Shown here: piece after piece, positions 49,201-61,806 of the stretch
Numbering within the stretch: the stretch's first letter is position 1
Layout of the letters: the number at the start of each line of letters is the position of its first letter
Source of the DNA: Marthasterias glacialis
Taxonomy: Eukaryota; Echinodermata; Asteroidea; Forcipulatida; Asteriidae
Length of the DNA: 64,000 bases
NCBI GenBank assembly: GCA_911728455.2
Contig: OU452223.1
Coordinates: 17,975,802-18,039,801, forward strand
Direction: 5' to 3'
Position numbers and translations under genes: made by a program
The notes under the pieces: generated by a model
The model's database searches: none
What the model was told of the DNA's origin: nothing
What the model saw: only the letters and a program-made list of their open reading frames with translations

Positions 49201-51151
49201 AATTTGTCTAATCTCTAAATAAAACAATTTTTATTCAAAAAAATTACATCATGGGTGGCATGTTTGAACTTCCGGTTATTTGGTTTGCAAACCAGAAACC
49301 AAGATCGGGGCTCTTCATTTTCAAACTTATTGATCCCTTTAGTTCGTTCCAGATGGCATGAAATCTTACGCCACTACTTCCTAGATTTTCTCCTCCCCCA
49401 AAAAAACCCAAACGTTTGAAAATAATTAAATGGCCAGTAAACATGAGAATTTCATCGCAGCCACGGAATCCGCAAAGTCAACATCACCTAGCCCCGGCCT
49501 TTATTGGCATAAAGTACTTTGACATAAAAGCATGCACAGAAATAATAGCATTATTTCTAGTTTCGCAAGGGAATTTTGGCATTAGCTGTGTACACATATC
49601 GCTGTACCGATTGGATTGTACAGGCGCAGCGCGACAAGTTGATTGGCATGTTTGAGTTTTCACTTTTCCCTTTCTCTTTTATCTCGGTGTGGGCAGCCCT
49701 GAGAGAGTGTCTTTGATGGACACACTCTGGATGATGACATGTTTTCGTAGGGCATTTGAGCTGGATTATATGATGGTGTACACTCCCTGGGCATAGGTGA
49801 CACACCAGGAGAGGAGAGTGGTCCACAAACAAAACAATGAAAGTGCCAGTGTCATGGCATGCTCACTTCGCAAAGAAAAAACAAGTGTCATATCTTTTTT
49901 TTTTTTTGAACTGTGACCGAGATCTATTGTTCCATGTGTCAATCATATGCTGTTTACAAGATCAGTTTATTTGCTATTTTGTCAAATTCCAATGATGTCA
50001 TGGCAGGCAACATTGTGTTATCTTTTTTTTGCTTTCATCCAAATTTTGCACATATCCTCAGCAGATTGGATCGGATTTTCAGGTATTTAAAGTTCTTTTT
50101 ACTAAAATGACAGGTATTTGGAATCTCAGTCATGTTTTGGAGCAAAGAGCTTTGGTTTTATGTAGACTTGGGAGGCATTTTTGTAAATCCTTTTTCTGAA
50201 AAGACAATGTAAAGATTGTTATGGGAAATTAATTTGGCATTTTGAGTTAAGTTCAAATCTGTTGGACTTTGTTTACAAAAAGTCATTGAAATTTCTAAAA
50301 TAACAAGAATGGAATTATTATTTTTTTTTTAGTTTTTTTTTTTTTTAGATTTGTTCTTTAGTTGGACAAGGATCCAATTCATCTCCACAGCGAAAGAAAT
50401 GTTCAAAATGGTTTCATTTCAATATTGCACTAGTCAGTAAGGTCATCCAAGATCTACATGTCGTTTTAACAACAATGAATGTTTCCAATGGCCCAAAACA
50501 GGTGCCACATGTTTGTGCTTTGTTTTTGTTTTTACATGTTGCTGTTTGTTGTATAAAAGGTGAATTACATTATTAGGTTTGCCTTGGTCTGTGCTATGCA
50601 TATTTAACCAAGCACATGGGAACAACCATCACAGTCAAAACACACTCAATCCTTACCTCTTTTGTTATTTAATCCTTAACCCTCCCTCAGGGCCATACAC
50701 AAATTACCGCCAGCCTAAAGGGCCAATTCAAACATGACCCCCTAGTTTGGTAGAGTTGGTTCTCTTGTTGTGTACACAAGTTCTCCTATGTTCATTGACG
50801 GGGGAAATTCTCATCAGTCATAGTGGCTGGCGGGGATGTCATTGGTGGCGTATTGAGGAGAGAGAGCTCACTGGCGGTGTGGTAATGATACGGCTGATGG
50901 TTGGTGGTGGTGGCAGTACAGTACCGGTAGTGAAAGCATTGGCCGCCCTGCCTCAATGTGGTAGGAGTGAGATACCATCTCCTTCTGTTTCTCTGGCAAG
51001 ACAGGATCTCATAATTCATCAAAATTGACTGGAATTTCCATCCCTGATGTTCTGAAGGCCAGCAAGTTTTAGTTTTTGTTTTTAACTTGGTGAAATCTGG
51101 TAGAGCTGGAGCTGGTGCTGTGTGCTGTCTTGGTTTTTTATTTCGCTATAG
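46255..51151. other. Anonymous sequence
   Basis: Nothing recognisable. The 134-codon plus-strand frame at 48507-48911 and frames at 49557-49832 and 50747-51028 have no domain, splice or composition support that I trust. Several long A or T runs are present. Confidence 0.5.
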
Positions 51152-51249
51152 TCAAGAACGGGAAAAAAAAGAAAACTGCCCCAATGCCTGCGTCATCAAG
51201 AGAAATGGAACTTGATTTTAACGATATGAATCTTGATGATGGAACAATG
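51152..51249 (+). CDS. Candidate small exon, product unknown
   Basis: A pyrimidine-rich acceptor (TTGGTTTTTTATTTCGCTATAG) is followed by 98 bp and a good donor, ATG|GTAAGG. Of the three frames only one is open across the exon. It needs one base from a previous exon, then gives 32 codons beginning KNGKKKKTAPMPASSREMEL and ending DFNDMNLDDGTM, phase 0. The basic-then-acidic hydrophilic composition is exon-like. Navigators carry a KKKKK-rich stretch downstream of the first coiled coil, but the residues around it here do not match and the phase does not fit directly onto the exon at 16519. It could be an alternative NAV exon, an exon of another gene, or chance. Confidence 0.3.
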
Positions 51250-53143
51250 GTAAGGTCCTCTTTTGCCCTTCTTTTATTTGTTGAATGATATATTATCCTT
51301 TGAGAAAGACTCTGCTGTGGTTGAGACGTGAGGGCAGTACCGTTCTCTGCATTGATTCCACAGGGCATTCTTGTTGGTAAATAGTCATCAGTTTACACCT
51401 TAAAGATGTGAGATGATTCAATGCAATTGACCTCAGCTTGTTATTTAAAATATTGTTTGAGATACTGAATGGTGAGGTTCTTGGCTTCTTGTCTTCAGCA
51501 TATTTTTGCCATTAAACACTTTAAAAAATTAGTATCAGAAAAGTTGAACATTTCATTTAAATTAAAACTAGACATGTAGGGATGTCTGTTATTTTATTAT
51601 AGTTTGTTTTGTTTTTTTTTGTTTTTTTTCTTCTCTTCTTTTCAAAAAGAAATGATGCCGAAACTCTTTGACTTCTTGTTAAAGTGGGATTCATCAGCAT
51701 AGATGTAGTGGTGGTTGCACTTGAATATCAATCAGGGGTACAGGTTCAACCCCTCCTTAAGTCGACAAAAATGTTGAGGTCCTGGTAAACAGAGAAGAGA
51801 CTCTTGGTATTGGAAGCAATAATCACTGATTGAACTTTAACAAGAGATGTGGGCGGGGGAGGGATAAGGGGGCGGCTAGTCCCACCAATTAAAATCTCAA
51901 GCCACTAGAAACCAATATTTCCATGAATAGTCCTATGGTTACATCACCTCATGGTCTTCAATTGAATAGCCGTCAATGACAAAAACTTTTGAGTGGCATA
52001 TTTTCACATAACTGAATAACTGACCGCAGGTATCACTGTCAGAAAGGATTTGAATAGGCCATCAAACTGCCCATCAAAAAAACAAAAAAAAAAAAACTAA
52101 AAGGCCTGCCTTAAAATAACAGAGCCACCTGTGACAATAGAGGTGTCTATATTATTATTGTGATCAGGGTCAGTGTTGGTCAATGGTGAACATTCCAGTG
52201 CGCACATATTGTTGTTACTGGACACCTTTTTTTTCTTGGTACAAACACAAATATCAGTCAATAAGCAGTGCATAATTAAAGCCTGCAAGGTCAGCCCCTT
52301 CTATAATTACAAACCACTCATCGCTTGGACTCTGAATTATAACACTCACTGGTGGTTTGGCTGTTTGTTTATTTATTTATTTATTCTGAATGTTTTTTTA
52401 ATCTTTCTGACCTTCAGAATACCTTTGTGTTTTTAACCATTTTTGAAGTAACTCATTCAAATACTCGTTTATGGTGTAATGATGTTTTGCCACTTTATTC
52501 CCTGGTTGCATATCTACCCCAACAGTCTTTCCATTTTCTTGTCTGAATCCTCTTTAATCCGATCATTTACTCTTCAACTGTATTGCTTTAAAAAAAAATC
52601 CTTTTTCTTCATACAAACTTAAAGTGGAACTGTATACCATCAAGTCAATAAGCAGTTTCACGGAATAATATTAGTCATTTTCCAAACAACACCCAGTGTG
52701 GTGGGTTTTATGGGATTATTAGAACCAACTCAAAACCTCAAATAATACGCCGATGTTATTTTTCAGCAGGCGTGCCTCTGGTTGTGTGCCCGTGACATTG
52801 TAAACACAGATATTTATTTGTACAACTTGAGATAGCGTACGGTAGTTTGTTTTGCGCCCAATCGCCCTCCCTCCATGTAATTAATCAGCGTACACTCAGA
52901 CATGACGTGTTTGTTCAGGAGCCCATTAAATATTTCCAGCGTTCATCATCGGTCTCCGAAAAATTGGGGGGAGAAATGCAGGGGGGTAAATTATTAGTTC
53001 GTGAAATGATCAGTGTTGAGTGTTGAATATCTTGGCAGATTACTGTAGTGTTTTAGCTTTTCATTTGTAATATCTTCTATGATTTATAACGGCTAATGCT
53101 CACAAGTGGAGGTCCTGTAGATATGAATTCTTAAGGTTTACAC
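51250..53143. other. Anonymous sequence
   Basis: No gene, element or structured repeat is recognised apart from T-rich tracts (about 51600-51640) and a short TTTA repeat near 52366-52384. Confidence 0.5.
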
Positions 53144-53281
53144 TTAGGCCATGTCCGAATTTGCGGCTTTGGCTACGGCTACGACTGGATCATCCGGAGT
53201 TGAAGTACAGGATGCCCGTAGCAACACCCTTAGCAACCGCTGTAGCCGTAGCCATAGTCTCCAACTCGGATACGGCCTTAC
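53144..53281. mobile_element. MITE, second copy of the 38210 family
   Basis: The left arm is TTAGGCCATGTCCGAATTTG then GGCTTTGGCTACGGCT. The right arm, AGCCGTAGCCATAG then CTCGGATACGGCCTTA, is its imperfect inverse over about 37 bases. The arm sequence matches the element at 38210-38342, while the interiors differ. Confidence 0.7.
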
Positions 53282-54546
53282 AGTCATTGTTCTGGAAAGG
53301 GATTACCAGAAAACTTGTCACAGGGCATCAGTTTTGACTGACTAACCTTTTAAACTAGATTAAGAATGGTTTTTGTTAAGTCAGTCAGTCCTAGCCCTTA
53401 TGGCCAATCTCAGCAGTATCCTGGACAGACCCTTAAGGTCGCTGTGACTTTGCCTCAGTCGTTTATTTTTATTTTACTTCAACAAGCTAAAACAATCACA
53501 CCATGATTCAAGCACCACACGCTCTCATTCACAGAAATACTATTACGCTTTTTCCATTCTCTCCGGTAATCAGAAAGTGTCAAGCTGTGCGATATTTTGT
53601 TAACCTTAACAAGTTTGAAGTGCCCCACTATGCTCCAGTGATTCAGACCCACCTATTGTTTTTCTTCTCCTGGTGTTGCAATTCCCCATGAACACTGCTG
53701 GCGTTTTTATTCACTCATTTCAAGGATTTGTAAAACTTGTGTTAGTTCTCGGCTTGTCTATCACCACTGGAGCAATGAAACACTGTGCTGTAAAGTCTGC
53801 CAATGTAAGTTGCTTGTTTGAAATAATCGAACTTTTTCTTGTTTAACTGTTCAAAAGCAGTAGTCACTAAGAGTTTCTTACAAAACAGTGTGCCTGATGG
53901 CCTGTAGCATGATTGGACCATCTCAGTCTGCCTTCATTGATAAATATTGATTCAATTTGCTAGGTTTCCCTTCCTTTTAGAACTTCCCATTGTGATTTTT
54001 TTGTCCTTGGTTCTTGAAACTGATTTCAAGCACTCACCATTGGTAAACATTTTCCCACAGTACCAAAATCCCCTTGCCTAAACATTTACTTATTATATTA
54101 CTGCCATGAATACATTTGTTTTTCAGAATGAACACCAACCACAAAACTTTTCCAATCCTCCTGGATCCGAGTTAACAATGACCACTCCACGGTTACTTAG
54201 CTGTGTTGCTTATACATTACCGATTGATGCCGAAAACTGACCACTTAACTGTACACCTCTCCAAAGTGTATGTTTCCTACTTGAGTTTACCTAGAAATTA
54301 GCTTCAAAAAGAGTTGACAATTAGCCATTGAACTTGAAAGCAAACAAAAATATAATCGGACAGTAAACAGGTCATTGATCAATATTTGTCTATTCTAAAA
54401 GGTTTAAATCTTATCAAACTTTCAGACAAACATTTACTTCAGGTTTTCTTTTTATACTTTTTTCCCCTTCAATTGAAACTTGAGATTGCTGGTGGACATC
54501 TTGTTGCCATAAGTTTGAGTTAAAACTCTTCTCGTCAGCCTCTTTA
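53282..54546. other. Anonymous sequence
   Basis: Nothing supported. A GTAAGT at 53805 resembles a donor but has no convincing acceptor or open exon before it. Confidence 0.45.
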
Positions 54547-54654
54547 TTGGACCAGTCCTGTAAATTGGACCAGTCCTTTATATTGGACCAGTCCTTTATA
54601 TTGGACCAGTCCTTTATCCTGGACCAGTCCTTGATATTGGACCAGCCCTTGGTA
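54547..54654. repeat. 18-bp minisatellite, six copies
   Basis: Six tandem units of the pattern TTGGACCAGTCCTTTATA. The middle copies are identical and the outer copies differ at one to four bases. Because 18 is divisible by three, the minus strand reads as a repeating hexapeptide, which makes a frame look longer than it means. Each unit contains the near-palindrome GGACCAGTCC. Confidence 0.95.
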
Positions 54655-57600
54655 ATGAGTCAGTTCAAGTGAGTTCATATGATGGTTGTCTGGCTGCTGA
54701 GAAAGTTGAGAAGTTTGTTCCTCTTGTGGTTTGATCTTATCGTTCTGAATGAAGAAAGAACTAAAAAGACAGTTGTAAATGATCTGAGGGGGGGGGGTAG
54801 TGTTTTTTCCCACTTGTTGTTTTCTGCTGGGGACACATTCATGTGTAACTTTATTACTCTGTTTTGATAGCATAACCCCCAGACATTATTGGAATTCCAC
54901 AATGTTTTCTTTACATCTAGAGGTTTGAGAATTCATTTTTGCCCGAAGCACATAATCTCTCTGAAAAAAGATCTGGTGTGAGGTACTTTTGCTTGCATTC
55001 CTGATGTCTATTTGGACGTTGCCAAGTCAATATTTGCTGAAAAAAAAGCTGCCATTCTGTTTTTTATTTCACATAGAAATTTTGTGAGCATCTTGGGAAT
55101 TTGTCTGTTAAAGAGTGACTTAGTAATGTTATTTTTTAAGGGTTTTTTATTTTCGTTTTAAGTTGGAATTCATACTTATTTTCATCTGTTTTGTTGAATG
55201 TTATTACGATGTGTCATCACAAGCATTCATCCTAATTTGGTGAGATGCGTTTTTGATTTGAGGGAATACAAAATGTCTGGTCAATAACCTGCACGGATTA
55301 CATTTACATCAAAACACGATTATCGCCATCGTAAATCTGGCTTGCAGTGGGAATTCTTTCCTTTACCTTTCCTTTTGATACCATAACTCACAAATCTTGT
55401 TATAAAAAAAAGACCCTTCTGAAGCAAATCCATTAGAGACATCAGAAAAATAACTACAGCATTTTCTATGGAGGGTAAAAACTGCATTCTCCCTGTTAAA
55501 TATTTTCGGTGTATTTTGTCCACAGCCATTTCCTCTGTAAATTGGCTCATAAATCTTCCAAGGAAACCCCCTGTTCCCCAACAAATCCAGACATCCTAAG
55601 TGTAAATATGACACATATTTACAAACAAGTAAATCATCAATCAACAACCGTACATGTAGTTAGGGACAAGTTTATCTTTTATTCATACCTTTAGCGGGGG
55701 ATGTCACTTTTCGTTGTATCATGGATATTCTCTGTGGTGAGTCATTGGCTCCCTTAATCCACTGATCCAAAGTCATCATCAGTTCACCGTGGTATTGATT
55801 TACGACCCTATTGTCCCTTTTGTATCTTTTTTTCTTTTCTTTTCGTGGACGTGCCGTGGAGCGCTTGTCACAATTGTCACCAACGGTGGTCTTATTGATT
55901 TGGCAAAGACCCATTCCAATCACGGGATATAGGTACTCCGAAATTGCCGAGTAAAAGCTTAGACGTTTGAAAATGAAAGCATTGGTAAGAAAATATTATG
56001 TGTACATAGAGATGCCTCATTTTGTTCCCTTGTGATATCTCTTAATTTTTTTCAAGTACCACAGAATATTGCGATCTGTTGGCTATTAATTGTTGGGGTC
56101 GTCCAATTTCCAAGAAATCGTTAGGCTGAAACTTTCATAATATATTTCATTTTCCTTAGATGTGTTTTTTGGTGAAGTATTACTTTAAAAACAAGAATGA
56201 ACTGAACTTTTTTTTTGTCAATACAATCTGTTCACTCTCGTAAAGCAAACAGTTCTTTGAAATAAAACCTTTACAGCGTGTTTATGTTTTAACACAATTG
56301 TTACCCATGCCACGGCATTTTCTTTCCCAGATCAACCCAAACACCAACAATATGTCTCGGCCGGTCGCTGGCTAAGTTTATTAGAGCTATTTCAAAGCAA
56401 TGAGGATCATATTTCACGGCTTAAGGTTCCACGCTTATTGTGTTTGAGAATTTCAGCGTGGTCCCTTTACAAAAGCTGTGGCAATTCTCTTGGGACTGGG
56501 GGTTGCACTCACAGTCAAATGTGGCTCTTCTTAATCCAGGGCGCTGTCTTCTCTAAAGATTTCCTGAAGAATTTTGAGAGCTCTTTAGTCTCCAATGAAG
56601 GTATCAACCCTCGAAGATTAGTTTACAAATCTTCTTTAAAGAGGTCACATTTTTGGCTTCTTTTTAACTGACAGATCTTGACATACTTGTCAAAACAAGA
56701 CGTTGATAAACAAGATGACAAATCTTTCAAGGTACATAGCATTCCATCTGAAAAATCTGTTTATCTTTATTTACTAATCAATTAATGCAAAAACATTTGA
56801 GGAAAACAAATTTAGTGAGTAAAATTTTGCATGTCAGAAATAATTTAGGAAGTGTCAATACCTGTTAATTACGTCAGAGCACCTGTCCCTAGATTATAAA
56901 TTTGCATAATCTATTTTTGACACATCAGGGTAACTTGCAATCAATATACATTCGACTTAGGGTATTGACATGTAAAGCAGTACCCTACCTACACTGAAGA
57001 TTCAGCGTGTTCATTACTCAGAACACTAGATTCCAACCAGGCTATTTCAGACCATGCCATACTCATAGCATTATGCTTACAAAACAGATCATTTACACCT
57101 AACCTCTATGTAACTTGTAAATGAAAATTACAAAAATAAATAGATTAAAAAAAAAGGGGGGTAATTTGACATTGATCATTATCGTTAAAAGATGAAAGAT
57201 TGCCTTGCCCTCCACAGAAGTAACAGCAGAATGAAAATGGTTGGTTTGGCCCGTGGGAATACTTTAGCGCTCTTTTGTTGTTGCCGATTGCCCCATGAGA
57301 TGAATAAAAGGAGGAAGTTTGGGCAGCTTATCCCTACGCTTGGAGAAACCGTTCTCTGAGTCATCGCACTCACGTTAATCACAACAATAATTGCAAATAA
57401 TAAAAAAATGCCTCATGAAAATAAAGCATACCCGAGACCTGCCGGTGTGGTGGAGCGATACCTTGTAATTGAGCTTTGAATCATACTGTAAAACGATCCC
57501 AGCGATTTTTCTCTGTGTCTCTCGGTCGGGTCGCTGCTTCCCCCCTTCGTTTAAATTGGTGTGAGAAGCCAAGCCTGATCCACCGATGGACAATAGGCAG

Positions 57601-58866
57601 GCTCGTGTTCAAGATCGTCTAGTGGGGCTGACTCATCCCGAGCATACATTATTCACATCAGAAATGTGGAAGAAAAAGTTTGATGCCGTAATTTTGAGCA
57701 AATAACGCCACCGTGTTGTTAGGGAGGTTTATTCTAATAAAGAATTCTGTGAATTTGTATGAGGGGGAACTTAATCCGTTACATTGTTAGCATTACACGT
57801 CGGCATTTCATGGAAGAAAAATTGTTATCGCCAACTTTACTTTGTTCAGTTTTCTGTGTGTTTATTGCTAACCTACACTTGACCTCTTACTGTAAAAACC
57901 ACTCCAGATTTTTGTTCTGCTATCACTTATGGAGAAATAATTTCTTTATCAGTTAAAGAATTTAGAAAATCTTTGAGTGTGTTTATAATACAAAGACAAT
58001 ATACATTTGTCATATTTGTTGTTAAGGAAAGAGCTCGTTAAAAAGAATTCACTTTGTTAAATCCGTCAGTAGAGGCATAAATCACTCAAATTGATTCCTG
58101 GTGGGGGGAAAAAAAATAAAACAATACAAAATTGGTACTTAGTCCCAGCTAAAGGGTCATTCTTCACCAGTGTGGTACGAAACGGTAAACAACCCCTCTC
58201 TCACACTCCCGATTCAGCCTCATTGTTGATTGAGCATTTCATTGCTAGACGGGGAGACTACCCTCAATGTTTTTACTAACTACTTGATTTTATTTCTAAA
58301 ACAAAAAATCTCTTTGGAATTGAATGAATCACAATGTTTGGAGTGGTCTGGCCTTGAACCAGAGATTCGATTTTGAAAGAGCTGTTAAGCAGAAAATATT
58401 GCTTATTGAATTTAATAGCTAAGCAAACATTAGCAGGTAACCAGTCACAATCAGGATGCACCATATGCTATTTTTGCTGGTAACCTGTTAATGCTGAGGA
58501 TATTTATGTTTCTGTGCTTAGTGGATTTGAAGCTGACCTTGTTGAGGTTGCATAGAGGCTTTGTTTGTTTCCCCCTCAGTGTTTGGGGATATTACCTGGT
58601 GTAATTAGTTTGGTTCAATCCTATAATTGCATTCAGCGTAGTGGAAGACCTTTGTTGGAATTCTGTGAATCGGAAAATTAGATTTGTTGTGTTGTTATTG
58701 GCTCTGGTGGTAGAGGTAGGTGAAGCTGTTTGTATGGGTTGAATATGGGATACTTGATGAGTGATTGATTGAAAACTCAATTAATTGCCACCATTGATTT
58801 GGCAACTTGAAAGACATAGTTTGTGTTTGTAGCTGTTAAGGTTGAAGATTTACGGGTGAATTTTAT
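54655..58866. other. Anonymous sequence with one possible minus-strand coding tract
   Basis: Contains G10 at 54788-54797 and the tract at 55686-55923 described under findings. A degenerate relative of the GGGCCC MITE interior lies at about 58385-58490. No other features. Confidence 0.45.
58385..58490. repeat. Fragment related to the GGGCCC MITE interior
   Basis: Contains TTAAGCAGAAAATATTGCTTA, then GCAGGTAACCAGTCACAATC and TTTTTGCTGGTAACCTG. The same motifs occur in the MITE at 8862-8999. Terminal GGGCCC ends are lacking. Confidence 0.5.
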
Positions 58867-59086
58867 CAGGGTTCTCCCCATGCACCAGCCAGTGAATTAC
58901 AGGCTGATACGCACGAATTACAGCCTGATACACAATTATTTTATTCAATGAAATTATCCAGATTGCAGAATAGAGTAAAAAATATTGCGAAGACCTCGTT
59001 TCAACTCTCAGCGTGATTCGGCCAAACTTGCAAACTTTGGGTCCAGAATGCCCCACAGTTTTGAAAAAATCCTGGGGAGAACCCTG
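58867..59086. mobile_element. 220-bp MITE with perfect 14-bp inverted ends
   Basis: CAGGGTTCTCCCCA at the left is the exact inverse of TGGGGAGAACCCTG at the right. CAGGG-type ends occur in hAT-like non-autonomous elements, but no clean 8-bp target duplication is visible (AATTTTAT against TTTATTTC), so the superfamily is uncertain. The interior has a short internal duplication, AATTACAGGCTGATACGCACG and AATTACAGCCTGATACACA. Confidence 0.72.
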
Positions 59087-59195
59087 TTTATTTCTTTGAG
59101 AACTGGGCATTTGTTGGTGGTTTTTTTCCTTGAAAATAGTTATAGTTCCATGAGAATAAAAGAAGTATAAATAGTGTTTAGGGTAATCGTTTGGG

Positions 59196-59362
59196 TTTCA
59201 CAATGGGGGACTTTTGAGGACACTAGGCGGCAGCAGACTCAATACCAGGTTATATTCAGTATTGTTCTTTAAAAAAGTGCACATGCTCGTGACTACGTAA
59301 ACAATAACAAATGACCTGAAAAGTCTGCTGCCACCTATTGTTCCAAAGTCTCCCATTGAAAG
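59196..59362. mobile_element. 167-bp MITE with ~40-bp inverted ends
   Basis: The left arm TTTCACAATGGGGGACTTTT ends with GGCGGCAGCAGACT. The right arm AGTCTGCTGCCACC ends with AAAGTCTCCCATTGAAAG, an imperfect inverse over about 40 bases. Only some 80 bases lie between the arms. It sits about 110 bp from the CAGGG element, making a small MITE cluster. Confidence 0.72.
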
Positions 59363-61773
59363 AAATCAAGCAAAATATCGTTAGAATGAAAAAAAAGACA
59401 TAACAATTGGTTTAATGTACTTTCTAGCCAAATGAGGTAACATTGTTCAGTTGTTTTCCGGGGTTGCACTATGTAGAAGCTGGAGGAAAAAAGGGGAAGT
59501 GTTTAGTTGTCGGCAAAAACATTTTCCCCGAATGATTTGAAAGCTTTTGTGGATGAGATTTCACAATGGAACATTCAAATCTACCAGACATCCTTGGAAC
59601 CTAGTTCAACTGAAACGCTTTTCATTTTCAAGTCAACAAGTAATCAGTTTTGTAATTGGATGAAGTATCAGCCAGTGACCCATTTTGACATTCGAATGAA
59701 TAGTTTATCTTTGACTGAGTGTTACAAAGGACTCTGGCGTGGTTGCTTATAGCACGCTTTAAGCCTCAACATCTATTCCAGACTTTTAAAAAAATGGAAT
59801 AAACACTCAGTTGAATTTAAAATTGTCAACCCAAGTTGACATGTTGTTACTACCACTAGCTTACTCGGACTCTCCCTCTGAATTTCAGCTTGAAGTGTTC
59901 ATGGTTCGTGAAAACTTTGGATAGGGCATAGGCAATAGATACAGTTTTGCTGTTGTTATTTAACAAATGTACCCTTCTTGACAAAACTTTTGTTGAAATT
60001 GTACACATGTCATCACGTTTATCATTACGAGCTTTATACATCAACTAATTTGAAGTTTGTTTCCAATTCGTTTGATTTTCATATGTACAATAATATTTTG
60101 ACTTTTTTTCCCCTTTGAACTCTTCATTCAGTTTCACAGATTCAATCAAATATTATCAAGTTACATTGTAGAAAATTGTAATATGAACATACCATTTTGA
60201 TGGTGATCAATTGTTAGAGGTCTGTGAGGGATAACGAGGTACAGGTGTTGGATAGCTTCAATTGGTCTGTTCTAGAGAATATTGGATCATAAACCCAGAT
60301 TGACTTGGCATTTATAGCCTTGTCTGTAACCTGGAGTAGTTATTCTACTTTCTAGCTTATTTTGTTACAGAATGACTTCCCAAAGTGCTCAAAGTTGTGA
60401 CTTTTATTGGTGATTTATTACTTCAAAAACTCGGTAACAGGTGTTGGCATAAACAACATCCTGTACATAATGGTATCACCAAATCATCAACCAAAACACA
60501 CCAACTACAAAAGTAAGAACAATCTAACATCATTACAGCGCTACAAATGAAAGGATTGATCACTTTGGTTATCAGTTTGTTTAACCCATTCTGCAAGGTT
60601 TCACAAGGTAAAAAAAGAAATTGTGAACCTTGAAAAAGGGAATCGCAGGGTTTTGGTTGTTGTGATACGGGAAATTCCTGCCAGACACTTTTGTTAAGTC
60701 ACCAACAATGGGAAACCTGTGGAACTGCCACATCACATTGCCGTAGAGTACCAATTCTCTTTTCAAAATCTGCACAAAAGGTCCGCAGTGTTTTACAATG
60801 CTGGACACCAGTGGACAGAGTGTTACTAAATCAACAAACACTGTGCTGGAAGCCTCTCTGGAAAGTGGGGGTATTTGTCCAGAGCGAAAAAGTGAAAATA
60901 GGGGGCTTTGCAGGACAAGCCCCCTTTGCAGAACAAACCTTGCCCCAGGGTCTGGGGGCCTACTCTCACACACAGAAATAGCATTTAGTATAAAGTGTTC
61001 AGCACTTACCTGTGTGATTGATGTGTTTACAAAAAATTATAAAAAGAGTCAGAAGTGAAAAAAAAAACCAAAACAACTCAAGTGAGAAATGTTTGTTTAT
61101 TTGTAATTAGTATCCAGAAGGGGAACTTTTTGTGCAAGGTGTGCCTTTTGTAACTCAATGGTACACGGTCTGATGGGTTCACATCGTCTTGTTGTTACCA
61201 TTGACTGATTCTCTTGGATGTTGAGAGATTCAGAAGTGTAAAAACCAACAAACTGATGAACAGTATGAAGTGTACAGATTCAGAGGATCAAAAGATGGTT
61301 ATGGTTCTGAAAGTTGATGGATTGGAACGAGTGAACAAGGTTTAGAATTAAAGTTGCGAGGTGATATCAATATTTCAGAAGAGTCATTCAAGTAGTCTAC
61401 CTCAAGAATTATTGTTCTTTAATCAAACATTGAAACTGGAGAGGGGGTAGGGAACTCAGTGTCAATAAACTGACCAATCCTCATTGTGCACACACACAAG
61501 CTTTTTTAAACCGACTTGTAGGCCAATATGTTATAACTATAGTGACCAACAGAACCTGGATATTAATTTCAGTCTATGCCAAGGCTGCAACTTGTCACAG
61601 TGTCAATGGCATCATCATCAGCCTGCAGGATCAAGCAAACGGTGTTAACCAATTTCTAGATGAACCGAACCCCAAAAACCTCATTACCAAATTTGGTTAC
61701 CTTTGGCATGGAAGGACTCTTTGCCTTTGAATTGTCCGCATTCTCGTTTGAATATGTTTCAAAGTATACTGTG

Positions 61774-61806
<33 letters not shown>

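Noticed and set aside
54544-54873. 109-codon minus-strand frame with a repeating GLVQYK-like peptide
   Set aside because: The periodicity comes from the 18-bp minisatellite. Outside the array the sequence is not protein-like.
60581-60973. 130-codon minus-strand frame overlapping a 96-codon plus-strand frame
   Set aside because: Both strands are open, there is no domain, start context or splice signal, and the region has no distinctive composition.
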